64,000 nt of DNA from Amycolatopsis nigrescens CSC17Ta-90 (lineage in GTDB: Bacteria > Actinomycetota > Actinomycetes > Mycobacteriales > Pseudonocardiaceae). Below the pieces are notes generated by a model. The model had not been told where the DNA came from, made no database searches, and saw nothing but the letters and a program-made list of their open reading frames with translations. Positions 1 through 9,803 of the stretch are shown one piece after another. The position numbers and the translations under genes are program-made. The stretch covers positions 4,154,157 through 4,218,156 of the forward strand of contig NZ_ARVW01000001.1 in NCBI RefSeq assembly GCF_000384315.1. Direction: 5' to 3'. Position 1 is the first letter of the stretch, and each line of letters starts with the position of its first letter.

Positions 1-250
1 CTCGGTGATCGGCAAGAACACCGTGGAGTGCCTGCAGTCCGGCATCGTGTACGGCTTCGCCGGCCAGGTGGACGGCCTGGTGAAGCGGATCGTCCGCGAG
101 CTGTCCGGGGACTCGGCCGAACCGGTGGCGGTGATCGCCACCGGTGGCCTCGCGCCGCTGGTGCTCGCCGAGTCGGAGACCATCACCGAGCACGCCCCGG
201 ACCTCACCCTGCTCGGGCTGCGCCTGGTCTACGAGCGCAGCGCGCGCTGA
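1..250 (+). CDS. coaX: Type III pantothenate kinase, C-terminal part (cut by window edge)
   Basis: The first reading frame (already open at base 2) encodes the last ~82 residues of a CoaX-type pantothenate kinase, which phosphorylates pantothenate in the first step of coenzyme A synthesis. Visible family features are the SVIGKNT stretch, the SGIVYGFAGQVDGLVKRI helix and the C-terminal VIATGGLAPLV segment of the ASKHA fold. The start lies outside the window. In mycobacteria coaX sits just upstream of lysS, as here, which supports the call. The GTG at base 5 is internal, not a start. Confidence 0.9.
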   Translation, partial: SVIGKNTVECLQSGIVYGFAGQVDGLVKRIVRELSGDSAEPVAVIATGGLAPLVLAESETITEHAPDLTLLGLRLVYERSAR

Positions 251-260
251 CTTCCGGGAC

Positions 261-575
261 TCAGTGCAGGATCTTCAGTCCCACCACGCCGGCCACGATC
301 AGCACCAGGCAGGTGATCCGGCCGACGGTCACCGGGTCGCCGAGCGCGAACATGCCGTAGGCCGCGGTGCCGATGGCGCCGATGCCGACCCAGACCGCGT
401 AGCCGGTGCCGATCGGAATGCTGCGCATCGCGTATGCCAGGCCGCCCATGCTCAAGGTCAGGCTGACCAGGAAGAGCACGGTGGCCGGCAGTTTGCTGAA
501 TCCCTTGGACGCGTTCAGCGCCGTCGCCCATACCGTTTCCAGCACGCCGGAAACCACGAGTACCAACCAAGCCAT
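261..575 (-). CDS. sugE: SMR-family guanidinium exporter (SugE/Gdx-like)
   Basis: This 104-residue protein has four hydrophobic helices and the single membrane glutamate of small multidrug resistance proteins (Glu13 in GVLETVWA), followed by the GTGYAVWVGIGAIGTA stretch typical of the SugE/Gdx branch. Gdx proteins work as dual-topology dimers in the inner membrane and export guanidinium in exchange for protons. The assignment to guanidinium rather than broad drugs is strongly supported by the guanidine-III riboswitch 40 bases upstream. A GCGGAGG Shine-Dalgarno precedes the ATG at 573-575. It is convergent with coaX, only 10 bases apart. Confidence 0.9.
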   Translation of the reverse strand: MAWLVLVVSGVLETVWATALNASKGFSKLPATVLFLVSLTLSMGGLAYAMRSIPIGTGYAVWVGIGAIGTAAYGMFALGDPVTVGRITCLVLIVAGVVGLKILH

Positions 576-614
576 GATCAGACCTCCGCAGTGTCAACAG
601 GTTTTATTGCTGCA

Positions 615-657
615 CCGCGTCGTCTTGTCGTGGCCGGGTACGACGCCCTCGTCCGGG
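615..657 (-). promoter_or_regulatory. Guanidine-III (ykkC-III) riboswitch aptamer
   Basis: Read on the minus strand from 657, the RNA has the conserved blocks CCGGACGAGG, GTACCCGG and GACAAGACG in family order. GCGTCG (646-641) pairs with CGACGC (622-617), and CCGG (656-653) can pair with CCGG (637-634) to make the class-defining pseudoknot. The match to the Thermobifida-type consensus, recalled from memory, is nearly complete. It lies in the leader of the SMR exporter gene, the usual partner of this class in actinobacteria. The Shine-Dalgarno lies about 27 bases downstream of the aptamer, so the mechanism (occlusion versus another fold) cannot be read directly. Confidence 0.9.
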
Positions 658-700
658 ACGGTCTTGCCGTCGTTTCCGACGATAGCACCGTTTCGGCTGG

Positions 701-1486
701 TCAGGGTGGTGGCGTTGGCCACCGGGTGGCCCGGATCGCGGTGGTGACCAGCGGCAGGTCGAACTCGCCGTGCGCGGTTTCTCCCCGTCCGGCGAGGAAT
801 TCGCGAGCGGTGCGCAGCAGGGCCGCGCGTTCGGCCGGGCCGGTGACGAGCACGTGTGAATGGGTGGCCACCGTCTCCACCAATGTCGCCGCGGTGCGCC
901 GCTGGGCATGGCCGAAGCGCTCGCGCTGGAACGGGCCGAACTCGTGGTGTTCGGGCAGGGCGGACTCGCCGGCCCAGCCCCGGCTGACGCCGGTGCGGAC
1001 CAGCCGGGAGAACTCGGCCACCCACGGCACGGATTCGTCGTCGTGGTTCCACAACGCGGTCACCACTCCGCCCGGCCGGAGCACCCTGGCGATCTCGGTG
1101 AGCGCCGGGCCGACGTCGAACCAGTGGAACGCCTGCGCCACGAACACCGCGTCCACGCTCGCGTCGGCGAGCGGGATCCGCTCCGCGGTACCGGCGAAAG
1201 CCGGCACCCCGGGCAGCGCGGCCCGCAGTTCGGCGCGCATCTCGTCGTCGGGTTCGACCGCGGTCACGTCCAGCCCGAGTGCCAGCAGGCCCTCGGTGAG
1301 CTTGCCGGTGCCCGCCGCGAGGTCGAGCACCCCGGTGGCGGTGCCGGTCGCCCCGGCCAGTCCCCAGCGCACCGCCGCCACCGGATAGTCCGGCCGGTGT
1401 GCCGCGTAGTCCGCGGCCTTGGCGCCGAAGGACGCCGCCCGCCTGGCCCGGAGTTCCCGCTCTGATTCGTCGGTCGGCTCGGTCAC
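701..1486 (-). CDS. Class I SAM-dependent methyltransferase
   Basis: A 261-residue protein starting at GTG 1486 (MTEPTDESEREL). It has the Rossmann methyltransferase motif I VLDLAAGTGKLTEGL near residue 52, the acidic loop TAVEPDDEM after strand 2, and the RVLRPGGVV motif near residue 135, with AQAFHWFD typical of the Ubie/YafE-like methyltransferase_11 family. The substrate cannot be told from sequence. The open frame continues upstream to 2080 but that part is antisense to lysS and is not real. It ends 44 bases before the guanidine riboswitch and need not share its transcript. Confidence 0.85.
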   Translation of the reverse strand: MTEPTDESERELRARRAASFGAKAADYAAHRPDYPVAAVRWGLAGATGTATGVLDLAAGTGKLTEGLLALGLDVTAVEPDDEMRAELRAALPGVPAFAGTAERIPLADASVDAVFVAQAFHWFDVGPALTEIARVLRPGGVVTALWNHDDESVPWVAEFSRLVRTGVSRGWAGESALPEHHEFGPFQRERFGHAQRRTAATLVETVATHSHVLVTGPAERAALLRTAREFLAGRGETAHGEFDLPLVTTAIRATRWPTPPP

Positions 1487-1580
1487 GTAGCGAATGCTAT
1501 TACCGCAATTTTCCACCTCCACGGCGGTTACGGGTAATCCGGTTGGCGTACCGAATCGGTGAGTTCGTACGCTGTGGGCC

Positions 1581-3092
1581 ATGACCGATAACTCCGCCCC
1601 GGAGCGCGCGACCACCGACGAGGACTTGCCCGAACAGATGCGAGTGCGCCGGGAGAAGCGCGACCGGATAATCGCGGAGGGTGTCGAACCGTATCCGGTC
1701 GAGGTGCCCCGCACGCACTCGCTGGCCGAAGTCCGCGCGGCCCATTCCGGGCTGCCCGCGGACACCGCCACCGGCGCGGTGGTCGGCGTCACCGGCCGGG
1801 TCATGTTCTTGCGCAATACCGGAAAGCTCTGTTTCGCCAGCCTGCGCGAGGGTGACGGCACCGAACTGCAGGCGATGATCAGCCTGGCCAAGGTCGGCGA
1901 GGACGCGCTCGCCGGGTGGAAGTCCGATGTGGATCTCGGCGACCACGTATTCGTGCAGGGCGAGGTGATCACCTCCAAACGAGGTGAGCTATCCGTTATG
2001 GCCGACGGCTGGCGGCTCACTTCGAAAGCACTGCGGCCGCTGCCGGTCGCGCACAAGGAACTGGCCGAGGAAACCCGCATCCGGCAGCGTTATGTCGACC
2101 TCATCCTGCGCCCGACCGCCCGTGACGTGGTGCGGACCAGGGCCGCGGTGCAGCGCGCGCTGCGGGATTCCTTCCACCGCCGCGGCTACACCGAGGTCGA
2201 GACCCCGATGCTGCAGAACCTGCACGGCGGTGCGTCGGCGAGGCCGTTCGTGACCCATTCCAATGCCTTCGACCAGGACCTCTACCTGCGGATCGCGCCG
2301 GAGCTCTATCTCAAGCGCTGCGTGGTCGGCGGGATCGAGAAGGTCTTCGAGATCAACCGGAACTTCCGCAACGAGGGCAGTGACTCGTCGCATTCGCCCG
2401 AGTTCGCGATGCTCGAGTACTACGAGGCCTACGGCACCTACGACACGATGGCCACGATGACGAGGGAACTGGTCCAGGAGGCCGCTGACGCCGCGTTCGG
2501 CACCCAGGTGGTCACGCTGGCCGACGGTAGCGAGTACGACGTGTCCGGCGAATGGACCAGTCTGACAATGTACGGCTCGCTGTCGGAGAAGCTCGGCGAA
2601 GAAGTCACTCCGGAGACGACCGTGGAGAAGCTGCGCTCCTTCGCCGCGACGCTCGGGCTGGAGGTCGATCCGAAACTCGGGCACGGCAAACTCGTCGAAG
2701 AGCTGTGGGAGCATCTCATCGGGGACCACCTGTACGCGCCCACATTTGTCCGGGATTTCCCGGTGGAGACCTCGCCGCTGACCAGGCAGCACCGCAGCGA
2801 GCCGGGGGTGGCCGAGAAGTGGGATCTCTACGTGCGCGGATTCGAACTCGGCACCGGGTACTCGGAGTTGGTGGACCCGGTTATCGAGCGGCAAAGGCTG
2901 GTCGAGCAGGCCAGGCTCGGTGCCGCCGGGGATAGTGAGGCCATGCGGCTCGACGAGGATTTCCTGCGCGCCCTGGAGTACGGAATGCCGCCGAGCGGCG
3001 GTGTCGGAATGGGTATCGATCGGTTGCTGATGGCGCTGACCGGGCTGGGTATCCGGGAGACCATCCTCTTCCCGCAGGTACGTCCCGAATAG
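1581..3092 (+). CDS. lysS: Lysyl-tRNA synthetase (class II)
   Basis: This 503-residue enzyme charges tRNA-Lys in the cytoplasm. An OB-fold anticodon-binding domain covers about residues 60-165 ([20 protein letters not shown]), followed by the class II catalytic core. Motif 2 is [18 protein letters not shown] near residue 262 and motif 3 is [13 protein letters not shown] near residue 476. Length and motifs fit bacterial LysRS. It lies between coaX and lsr2 as in mycobacteria. No T-box or other leader element was recognised in 1487-1580. Confidence 0.97.
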   Translation: MTDNSAPERATTDEDLPEQMRVRREKRDRIIAEGVEPYPVEVPRTHSLAEVRAAHSGLPADTATGAVVGVTGRVMFLRNTGKLCFASLREGDGTELQAMISLAKVGEDALAGWKSDVDLGDHVFVQGEVITSKRGELSVMADGWRLTSKALRPLPVAHKELAEETRIRQRYVDLILRPTARDVVRTRAAVQRALRDSFHRRGYTEVETPMLQNLHGGASARPFVTHSNAFDQDLYLRIAPELYLKRCVVGGIEKVFEINRNFRNEGSDSSHSPEFAMLEYYEAYGTYDTMATMTRELVQEAADAAFGTQVVTLADGSEYDVSGEWTSLTMYGSLSEKLGEEVTPETTVEKLRSFAATLGLEVDPKLGHGKLVEELWEHLIGDHLYAPTFVRDFPVETSPLTRQHRSEPGVAEKWDLYVRGFELGTGYSELVDPVIERQRLVEQARLGAAGDSEAMRLDEDFLRALEYGMPPSGGVGMGIDRLLMALTGLGIRETILFPQVRPE

Positions 3093-3152
3093 CCCTCTCG
3101 AAGGTGGGGCGGGCCGGGAACCATATGGATGACCACTAACGGCAATCAGGAT

Positions 3153-3181
3153 TTGCGTTTAGCGGCGGTTCCGGGTATTAA
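3153..3181 (+). promoter_or_regulatory. Candidate sigma-A promoter of lsr2
   Basis: TTGCGT at 3153-3158 and TATTAA at 3176-3181 are separated by 17 bases and lie about 78 bases before the lsr2 start, in a locally AT-richer stretch. This is a pattern match only; the -10 is not perfect. Confidence 0.4.
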
Positions 3182-3258
3182 TGTCTTAGCCGAAGCTTCT
3201 GTCCCGGGGTACGCCCCTACCCGATCATTCCAGCAAGCTCTAAGCAGGAGGAAAACCG

Positions 3259-3606
3259 ATGGTTGAGAAGGTTATGATCTCCCTGGTCGACGATCTCGAC
3301 GGATCTGAGGCCGAGGAGACCGTCGAGTTCGGTTTGGACGGCGTCAGCTACCAGATCGATCTCTCCTCGGATAACGCCGAGGAATTGCGGGACGCGCTCG
3401 CCCAGTACGTGGAGCACGCGCGCCGCGCCGGCGGCCGCAAGCGGACCGCCAGCAGGGTGGCCAGCAAGGTCGCGGCCAGGCCGGCAACGGTGGACCGCGA
3501 GCAGAACCAGGCCATTCGCGCCTGGGCCCGCAAGAATGGTTTTCAGGTTTCCGACCGCGGGCGCATCCCGTCCGAGGTTGTCGACGCCTACCACAAGAAG
3601 AACTGA
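3259..3606 (+). CDS. lsr2: Nucleoid-associated xenogeneic silencer Lsr2
   Basis: Lsr2 bridges DNA and silences AT-rich, horizontally acquired genes, acting as the actinobacterial counterpart of H-NS. The 115-residue product shows the N-terminal dimerisation domain ([25 protein letters not shown]) and the C-terminal DNA-binding domain [18 protein letters not shown], which carries the AT-hook-like RGR and ends VVDAYHKKN. An AGGAGG Shine-Dalgarno lies just upstream of the ATG. It sits between lysS and clpC as in mycobacteria, has its own probable promoter, and is followed by a strong hairpin terminator. Confidence 0.97.
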   Translation: MVEKVMISLVDDLDGSEAEETVEFGLDGVSYQIDLSSDNAEELRDALAQYVEHARRAGGRKRTASRVASKVAARPATVDREQNQAIRAWARKNGFQVSDRGRIPSEVVDAYHKKN

Positions 3607-3686
3607 CAGGAGCCGTCCGAGCAGGCCAGTCCCGTGCGCCAGCCCCGGCGCCGGGGATCGGCCCCGCACCTGCTTCGAGCCAGACT

Positions 3687-3726
3687 GGAGAAGGGCCGCC
3701 GGGAAACGTCCCGGTGGCCCTTCTCC
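3687..3726. terminator. Hairpin terminator between lsr2 and the AraC gene
   Basis: Left arm GGAGAAGGGCCGCCGGG (3687-3703) and right arm CCCGGTGGCCCTTCTCC (3710-3726) form a 17-bp stem with one G-T mismatch and a 6-base loop. The two flanking genes are convergent, so it probably serves both strands. Confidence 0.8.
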
Positions 3727-3742
3727 ATGTCCTCCAGTGGTT

Positions 3743-4534
3743 TCAGCGGTTTCCGTACCTGGCAGGCGGGGTGCCGACGGCCGCGGTGAAATCACGGGTG
3801 AAGTGCGCCTGGTCGCTGTATCCGAGTTCGTCCGCCAGTGCCGCGTAGTCGATCCGCTCCGCGCCGCCGATCCGCTGGGCCGCTTCGTTGATCCGGTAGA
3901 CCCGAATCGCCCACTTGGGGCCGACGCCCACATACTCGCCGAACAGCCGTTGCAAGGTCCGCACCGTGGTACCGGCGGCCTCGGCCAACCGGGCTACCGT
4001 GGTAATTGCGCTATCCGCAGCAACGGTTTCGACAATCTGGGCCGCCCGTTCGGCCGAAGTGGGTAACGTTGGCACATTCGTGCACAGCAGCCGGTCCATC
4101 TCGGTGACCATTTCGTCATCCTCGGTGGCTTTCGATACGACAGACAGGGCGCGCTCGGCTTCCGTGCCGAAGATGTCACGGAGCGGGAGCACGCTATCGG
4201 CGATGGTGGAGACCGGCGCGGCGAGGAACGGCCGGAAACAACCGGGCCGGAATCGGACACCGAGGCCTTGCACCCGTCCGCGCAGCAGATGCGACCGGCT
4301 TTGGCGGGCTGGCCCGAACACCCCGGACTCGCCCGCGAAGAAACTGGCGTGCACGGAAAGGTTCGGCAGTATCCGTTGCAGGTGGGGCGGCTGTCCGCGC
4401 AGATCCCAGTGCAGCACCCAGTAGTACTCCACGAACGGGCGCAGCTCGGTTGCCGGTGCATAACGGTCCAGCGTGAACTTCGTGGCGGCCAGCGGCTCGT
4501 CCACGATTCCCTGGGGTATCCGGTGCTTGGACAC
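3743..4534 (-). CDS. AraC-family transcriptional regulator
   Basis: A 263-residue protein starting at GTG 4534. The N-terminal half resembles the DUF6597/cupin-like sensor of AraC regulators (LRPFVEYYWVLHWDLRG, LGVRFRPGCFRPFL). The C-terminal half holds two helix-turn-helix units, RLAEAAGTTVRTLQRLFGEYVGVGPKWAIRV and the conserved second motif DELGYSDQAHFTRDFTAAVGTPPARY. It is divergent from the DinB-fold gene at 4609, and the 74-base gap between them is its likeliest target. The ligand is unknown. Confidence 0.9.
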   Translation of the reverse strand: MSKHRIPQGIVDEPLAATKFTLDRYAPATELRPFVEYYWVLHWDLRGQPPHLQRILPNLSVHASFFAGESGVFGPARQSRSHLLRGRVQGLGVRFRPGCFRPFLAAPVSTIADSVLPLRDIFGTEAERALSVVSKATEDDEMVTEMDRLLCTNVPTLPTSAERAAQIVETVAADSAITTVARLAEAAGTTVRTLQRLFGEYVGVGPKWAIRVYRINEAAQRIGGAERIDYAALADELGYSDQAHFTRDFTAAVGTPPARYGNR

Positions 4535-4608
4535 GGTTCAACAGTAGTGCGGTGACCTGTCGGACCTGTCGTGTTTGTTCAAGACCCGCGGCCAGGCCAA
4601 GTGCGTAA

Positions 4609-5205
4609 ATGACCCGCATGTCCGAAATGCATACCCTGCTGTCCACTGCCGCGGAGCCGTTCGAGCGGCTGCTGGACTCGATCGGGTCCGACCAGCTCAT
4701 CTTGCCTACGCCCTGCGCCGAGTACGACGTTCGCGCGCTGCTCAACCATTTGCTCTATTGGGGGCCGTGGCTGGCCGCGGCGGCGCGGCGGCGGCCCGCT
4801 CCGGAGGTGACGGGCGGCGAACGCGACACCGATCTCGTCACCGGGGACTGGCGGGCGGCCCTGCGCGCACAGACCCGCGATCTCACCGGTGCCTACGCGG
4901 CTCCGGACGCGGTGGCCGGGAGCACCCGCTTCGGCGGCACCGAGCTGCCCGCGGCCATGGTCGCCGCCATGGTGCTCGGCGAGTTCGTGCTGCACGGCTG
5001 GGACCTGGCCGCCGCGACCGGGCGGCCGTGGCACTGCGCGCCGGAGGTGGCCGAGCGACTGTTCGAGCTCACCGCCGCGGGTGCGGAGCAGGCAAGGGAG
5101 ATGAAGGTCTACGGGCCGGAGGTGCCGGTGCCGCCGACCGCGTCCTTCCTCGAGCGCGCGCTCGGCGTCTCCGGCCGGGACCCCGCCTGGGCCTCGCCCC
5201 GGTAG
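4609..5205 (+). CDS. TIGR03086-type DinB-fold protein (maleylpyruvate isomerase N-terminal-like)
   Basis: The 198-residue product has the LPTPCAEYDVRALLNHLLYWG segment and the later VLGEFVLHGWDLAAATG segment of the TIGR03086 group. These are DinB/mycothiol-dependent isomerase-fold proteins that bind a metal through histidines (His47 in LLNHL and the HGWDLA histidine). Many act on mycothiol adducts, but the substrate here is unknown. No clear Shine-Dalgarno separates the ATG at 4609 from those at 4618 and 4627. It is divergent from the AraC gene, its probable regulator, and ends 10 bases before the convergent FhuF-like gene. Confidence 0.8.
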   Translation: MTRMSEMHTLLSTAAEPFERLLDSIGSDQLILPTPCAEYDVRALLNHLLYWGPWLAAAARRRPAPEVTGGERDTDLVTGDWRAALRAQTRDLTGAYAAPDAVAGSTRFGGTELPAAMVAAMVLGEFVLHGWDLAAATGRPWHCAPEVAERLFELTAAGAEQAREMKVYGPEVPVPPTASFLERALGVSGRDPAWASPR

Positions 5206-5215
5206 CCGCCCCTGG

Positions 5216-6040
5216 TCACCCCTTCGGGCAGATCCGAGGGCAGGTTTCGCATTCGGTCTCGCCCGGCAGTACGTAGGAGAAGCAGCAGCTCTCCCGGCGG
5301 CGGGTCCACTCCCGGTGGCCGTCCCGGCCCTCCACCAGGCGCAGGGTGGACGCCGCGGTCAGCGGCGCGTGCCTGGTGGAGAGCACCAGCGCCGCGTCGG
5401 CCACCCCGGCGCCTTCGGCCTCGGCGGTGCCGCCCTGCTTGCCGGCCCACCACAGCGAGTTGTCCAGCGCATCGGTGGCCGCGGCCCAGAGCATCCGCCT
5501 GCCGAGCGGGCTGCGCGGCGCGAAGGCGCGGACGAACCGGCCGGCGTGCGCGAGGTAGCGGGCTCGCAGGATCGCGGCCAGCGCCCGCTCGTCGGGCACC
5601 ACGGTCGCGGTGGGCAGCGCCGAGCCGGGGTCCGACGGCAGGCAGTAGAACCGGTCGCCGAGCACCGCGATCCCGTCCGGGTGCGGCCGGTCGGAGGACA
5701 GCCGGAACGCCAGCTCGGCGGGCCGCAGCGCGGGCACCCGGCGCTCGTGGTGCAGCAGCAGCGCGCCGGCGTAGGCCGGTACGTGCAGGTACCAGGACAT
5801 CACGTAACCGGCGGTGGTCCGCTCCGGCGCGTCGCCGAACTGCTCCCGCAGCCAGCCGGCGAGCAGCTTGCGCCAGCGGTCGAAACCGGCGGGATCGGCC
5901 AGCAGGTCGGCGCAGAGCTGCCAGTCCTGGTCGCCGGGCAGGTCGACCCTGAGCTCGGTCCGCTGTTGCCGTCCGGCGACCCTGAGCAGGGAGTCGGCCA
6001 GCCCGCCCGTGACGGCGCGAGGGGTCCGCGATGGATGCAT
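5216..6040 (-). CDS. FhuF-like siderophore ferric-iron reductase with [2Fe-2S] centre
   Basis: The 274-residue product ends in the cysteine motif CCFSYVLPGETECETCP, the Cys-Cys-x10-Cys-x2-Cys [2Fe-2S] signature of FhuF reductases, which release iron from ferric siderophores in the cytoplasm. An AAGGAGG Shine-Dalgarno fixes the start at ATG 6038-6040 (MHPSRTPR) rather than the ATG at 6058. An iron box 27 bases upstream indicates control by an IdeR/DmdR1-type repressor. No siderophore or transporter gene lies nearby. Confidence 0.87.
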   Translation of the reverse strand: MHPSRTPRAVTGGLADSLLRVAGRQQRTELRVDLPGDQDWQLCADLLADPAGFDRWRKLLAGWLREQFGDAPERTTAGYVMSWYLHVPAYAGALLLHHERRVPALRPAELAFRLSSDRPHPDGIAVLGDRFYCLPSDPGSALPTATVVPDERALAAILRARYLAHAGRFVRAFAPRSPLGRRMLWAAATDALDNSLWWAGKQGGTAEAEGAGVADAALVLSTRHAPLTAASTLRLVEGRDGHREWTRRRESCCFSYVLPGETECETCPRICPKG

Positions 6041-6066
6041 GCGGCCTCCTTGCTCCAAACGGGCGA

Positions 6067-6085
6067 TTAGGTCTGCCTAACCTTA
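6067..6085 (-). promoter_or_regulatory. IdeR/DmdR1-type iron box
   Basis: The 19-bp site TTAGGTCTGCCTAACCTTA agrees with 16 of 19 positions of the actinobacterial iron-box consensus (TTAGGTTAGSCTAACCTAA, from memory). It lies directly upstream of the FhuF-like gene, placing that gene under iron repression. Confidence 0.75.
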
Positions 6086-6395
6086 CATATCGTCCCGGAG
6101 GGCGCCACCCGCCGGTGGGAAATCTCCCGAAAGGTGGATATTCGGGCCTGTTCGCGTTGAGCGGACAGGCGGCCCCGATGGAATCCGGGCAGGGGCCCGC
6201 ACGTTGGACGAGGTGTCAGTCACCAGCGAAGACTCGGGGTCGACCAAGACCGGCGAGTGGGCTGCTGAGACTCAATCCGGCGTAGTGGTACGCCAGCGCT
6301 ACCGCTTGGCTACTACAGTGGTCTTACGGTGCTGAACCCACCGCACGGAATTCGTGGTGGGTCGTACCGCCGGCGCAGCAGTCGAGGGAGTGGGA
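6086..6395 (+). promoter_or_regulatory. clpC leader and promoter region
   Basis: This 310-base non-coding stretch separates the iron box from clpC. It contains a ClgR-like palindrome (6150-6166) and, closer to the gene, an AT-richer stretch near 6300-6330 that may hold the core promoter. The apparent extension of the clpC frame up to 6354 is in this leader and is unlikely to be translated. Confidence 0.55.
6150..6166. promoter_or_regulatory. Candidate ClgR operator
   Basis: GTTCGC GTTGA GCGGAC fits the CGC-N5-GCG core bound by ClgR, the activator of clp genes in Streptomyces, corynebacteria and mycobacteria. The arms match at five of six positions. It lies about 230 bases before clpC. Confidence 0.5.
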
Positions 6396-8951
<2,556 letters not shown>

Positions 8952-8966
8952 TCCACCCGCAAGTAC

Positions 8967-9008
8967 GCGAAAACGCCCCCTGGGACCACTCCCAGGGGGC
9001 GTTTTCGC
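8967..9008. terminator. clpC terminator hairpin
   Basis: Arms 8967-8985 (GCGAAAACGCCCCCTGGGA) and 8990-9008 form a perfect 19-bp stem with a 4-base loop. The stem ends in TTTTCGC on the clpC strand. It is placed 15 bases after the clpC stop. Confidence 0.85.
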
Positions 9009-9018
9009 AGCTCACCGG

Positions 9019-9088
9019 TCGTGAGTGAAAAGTGTTGACTGCTGCATGCGGGACACCCGCACCCGGGACGAACACTTTTCACTCACGA
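9019..9088. repeat. TCGTGAGTG-family intergenic palindrome, long-loop copy
   Basis: Arms 9019-9036 (TCGTGAGTGAAAAGTGTT) and 9071-9088 are perfect 18-bp inverted repeats around a 34-base loop. Related short-loop copies occur at 14585-14628 and 44329-44372. This copy sits between the convergent clpC and pcp genes, right behind the clpC terminator. Confidence 0.85.
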
Positions 9089-9090
9089 CG

Positions 9091-9723
9091 TCAGTGCAGG
9101 GAACCGCCGCTCAGCCGGAGGTCGTCGACGTGCTCCAGCGCGGCGTCGACCAGTGCGCCGAGGGCGCGGGCGCAGTCGGCGACGGGCAGGCTCGGCACGC
9201 CCGCCGGCGCCTGCTCGGGGCTGTAGGGCACGTGCACGAACCCGCCGCGGACGCCCGGCCGCTCGGTCGCGAGCAGGTGCATCAGCCCGTAGAACACCTG
9301 GTTGCAGACGAACGTGCCGGCCGTCTGCGAGACCGACGCGGGCAGCCCCGCCGCGCGGATGGCGGCGACGCAGGCCTTCACCGGCAGCGAACCGAAGTAG
9401 CCGACCGGGCCGCCGGGCAGCACCGGCAGGTCGAGGGGCTGGTCGCCGGCGTTGTCCTGGATCCGGGCGTCCATCAGGTTCACCGCCACCCGTTCCGGAG
9501 TGACGCCCTCGCGGCCGCCCGCCTGCCCGGTGCAGATCACCAGCTCCGGCTGGTGCTCCTCGATCGCCGCCCGCAGCGCCGGCAGCGATCGCCGGAACTC
9601 GCACGGCAGCTCGGCCACCCGCAGCTCCGGCCGCCACCGCGCGAGCAGCGAGACCGCCTGCCAGGACGGGTTCACCCGCTCCCCGCCGAACGCCTCGAAG
9701 CCCGTCAGCAGCACCGTCACCAT
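9091..9723 (-). CDS. pcp: Pyrrolidone-carboxylate peptidase (pyroglutamyl-peptidase I)
   Basis: A 210-residue C15 cysteine peptidase that removes N-terminal pyroglutamate from peptides in the cytoplasm. It begins VTVLLTGFEAFGGERVNPSW, the family N-terminus. The catalytic triad is visible as Glu77 (GVTPER), Cys140 (SQTAGTFVCN) and His164 (GFVHVPYSPEQ). The start is ATG 9721-9723; the open frame further upstream is antisense shadow. It lies downstream of the M1 peptidase gene on the same strand, separated by a 53-base palindrome. Confidence 0.93.
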   Translation of the reverse strand: MVTVLLTGFEAFGGERVNPSWQAVSLLARWRPELRVAELPCEFRRSLPALRAAIEEHQPELVICTGQAGGREGVTPERVAVNLMDARIQDNAGDQPLDLPVLPGGPVGYFGSLPVKACVAAIRAAGLPASVSQTAGTFVCNQVFYGLMHLLATERPGVRGGFVHVPYSPEQAPAGVPSLPVADCARALGALVDAALEHVDDLRLSGGSLH

Positions 9724-9744
9724 AGCGCTCAGGCTAGCCAACAT

Positions 9745-9797
9745 GCAGCGAAGGCCACCTTGCCTGCGTTCAACGCAGGCAAGGTGGCCTTCGCTGC
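9745..9797. repeat. 53-base perfect intergenic palindrome
   Basis: The arms 9745-9770 and 9772-9797 are a perfect 26-bp inverted repeat around a single base (9771); the arm starts GCAGCGAAGGCCACCTTG. It lies 6 bases beyond the M1 peptidase stop and 21 bases before the pcp start on the minus strand, so it may end or attenuate transcription between them. No second copy was seen in the window. Confidence 0.85.
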
Positions 9798-9803
9798 GTC
9801 CTG

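Noticed and set aside
5..250. Complete 81-residue gene starting at GTG 5
   Set aside because: The frame is open to the window edge and the protein matches the interior of CoaX, so it is a truncated gene.
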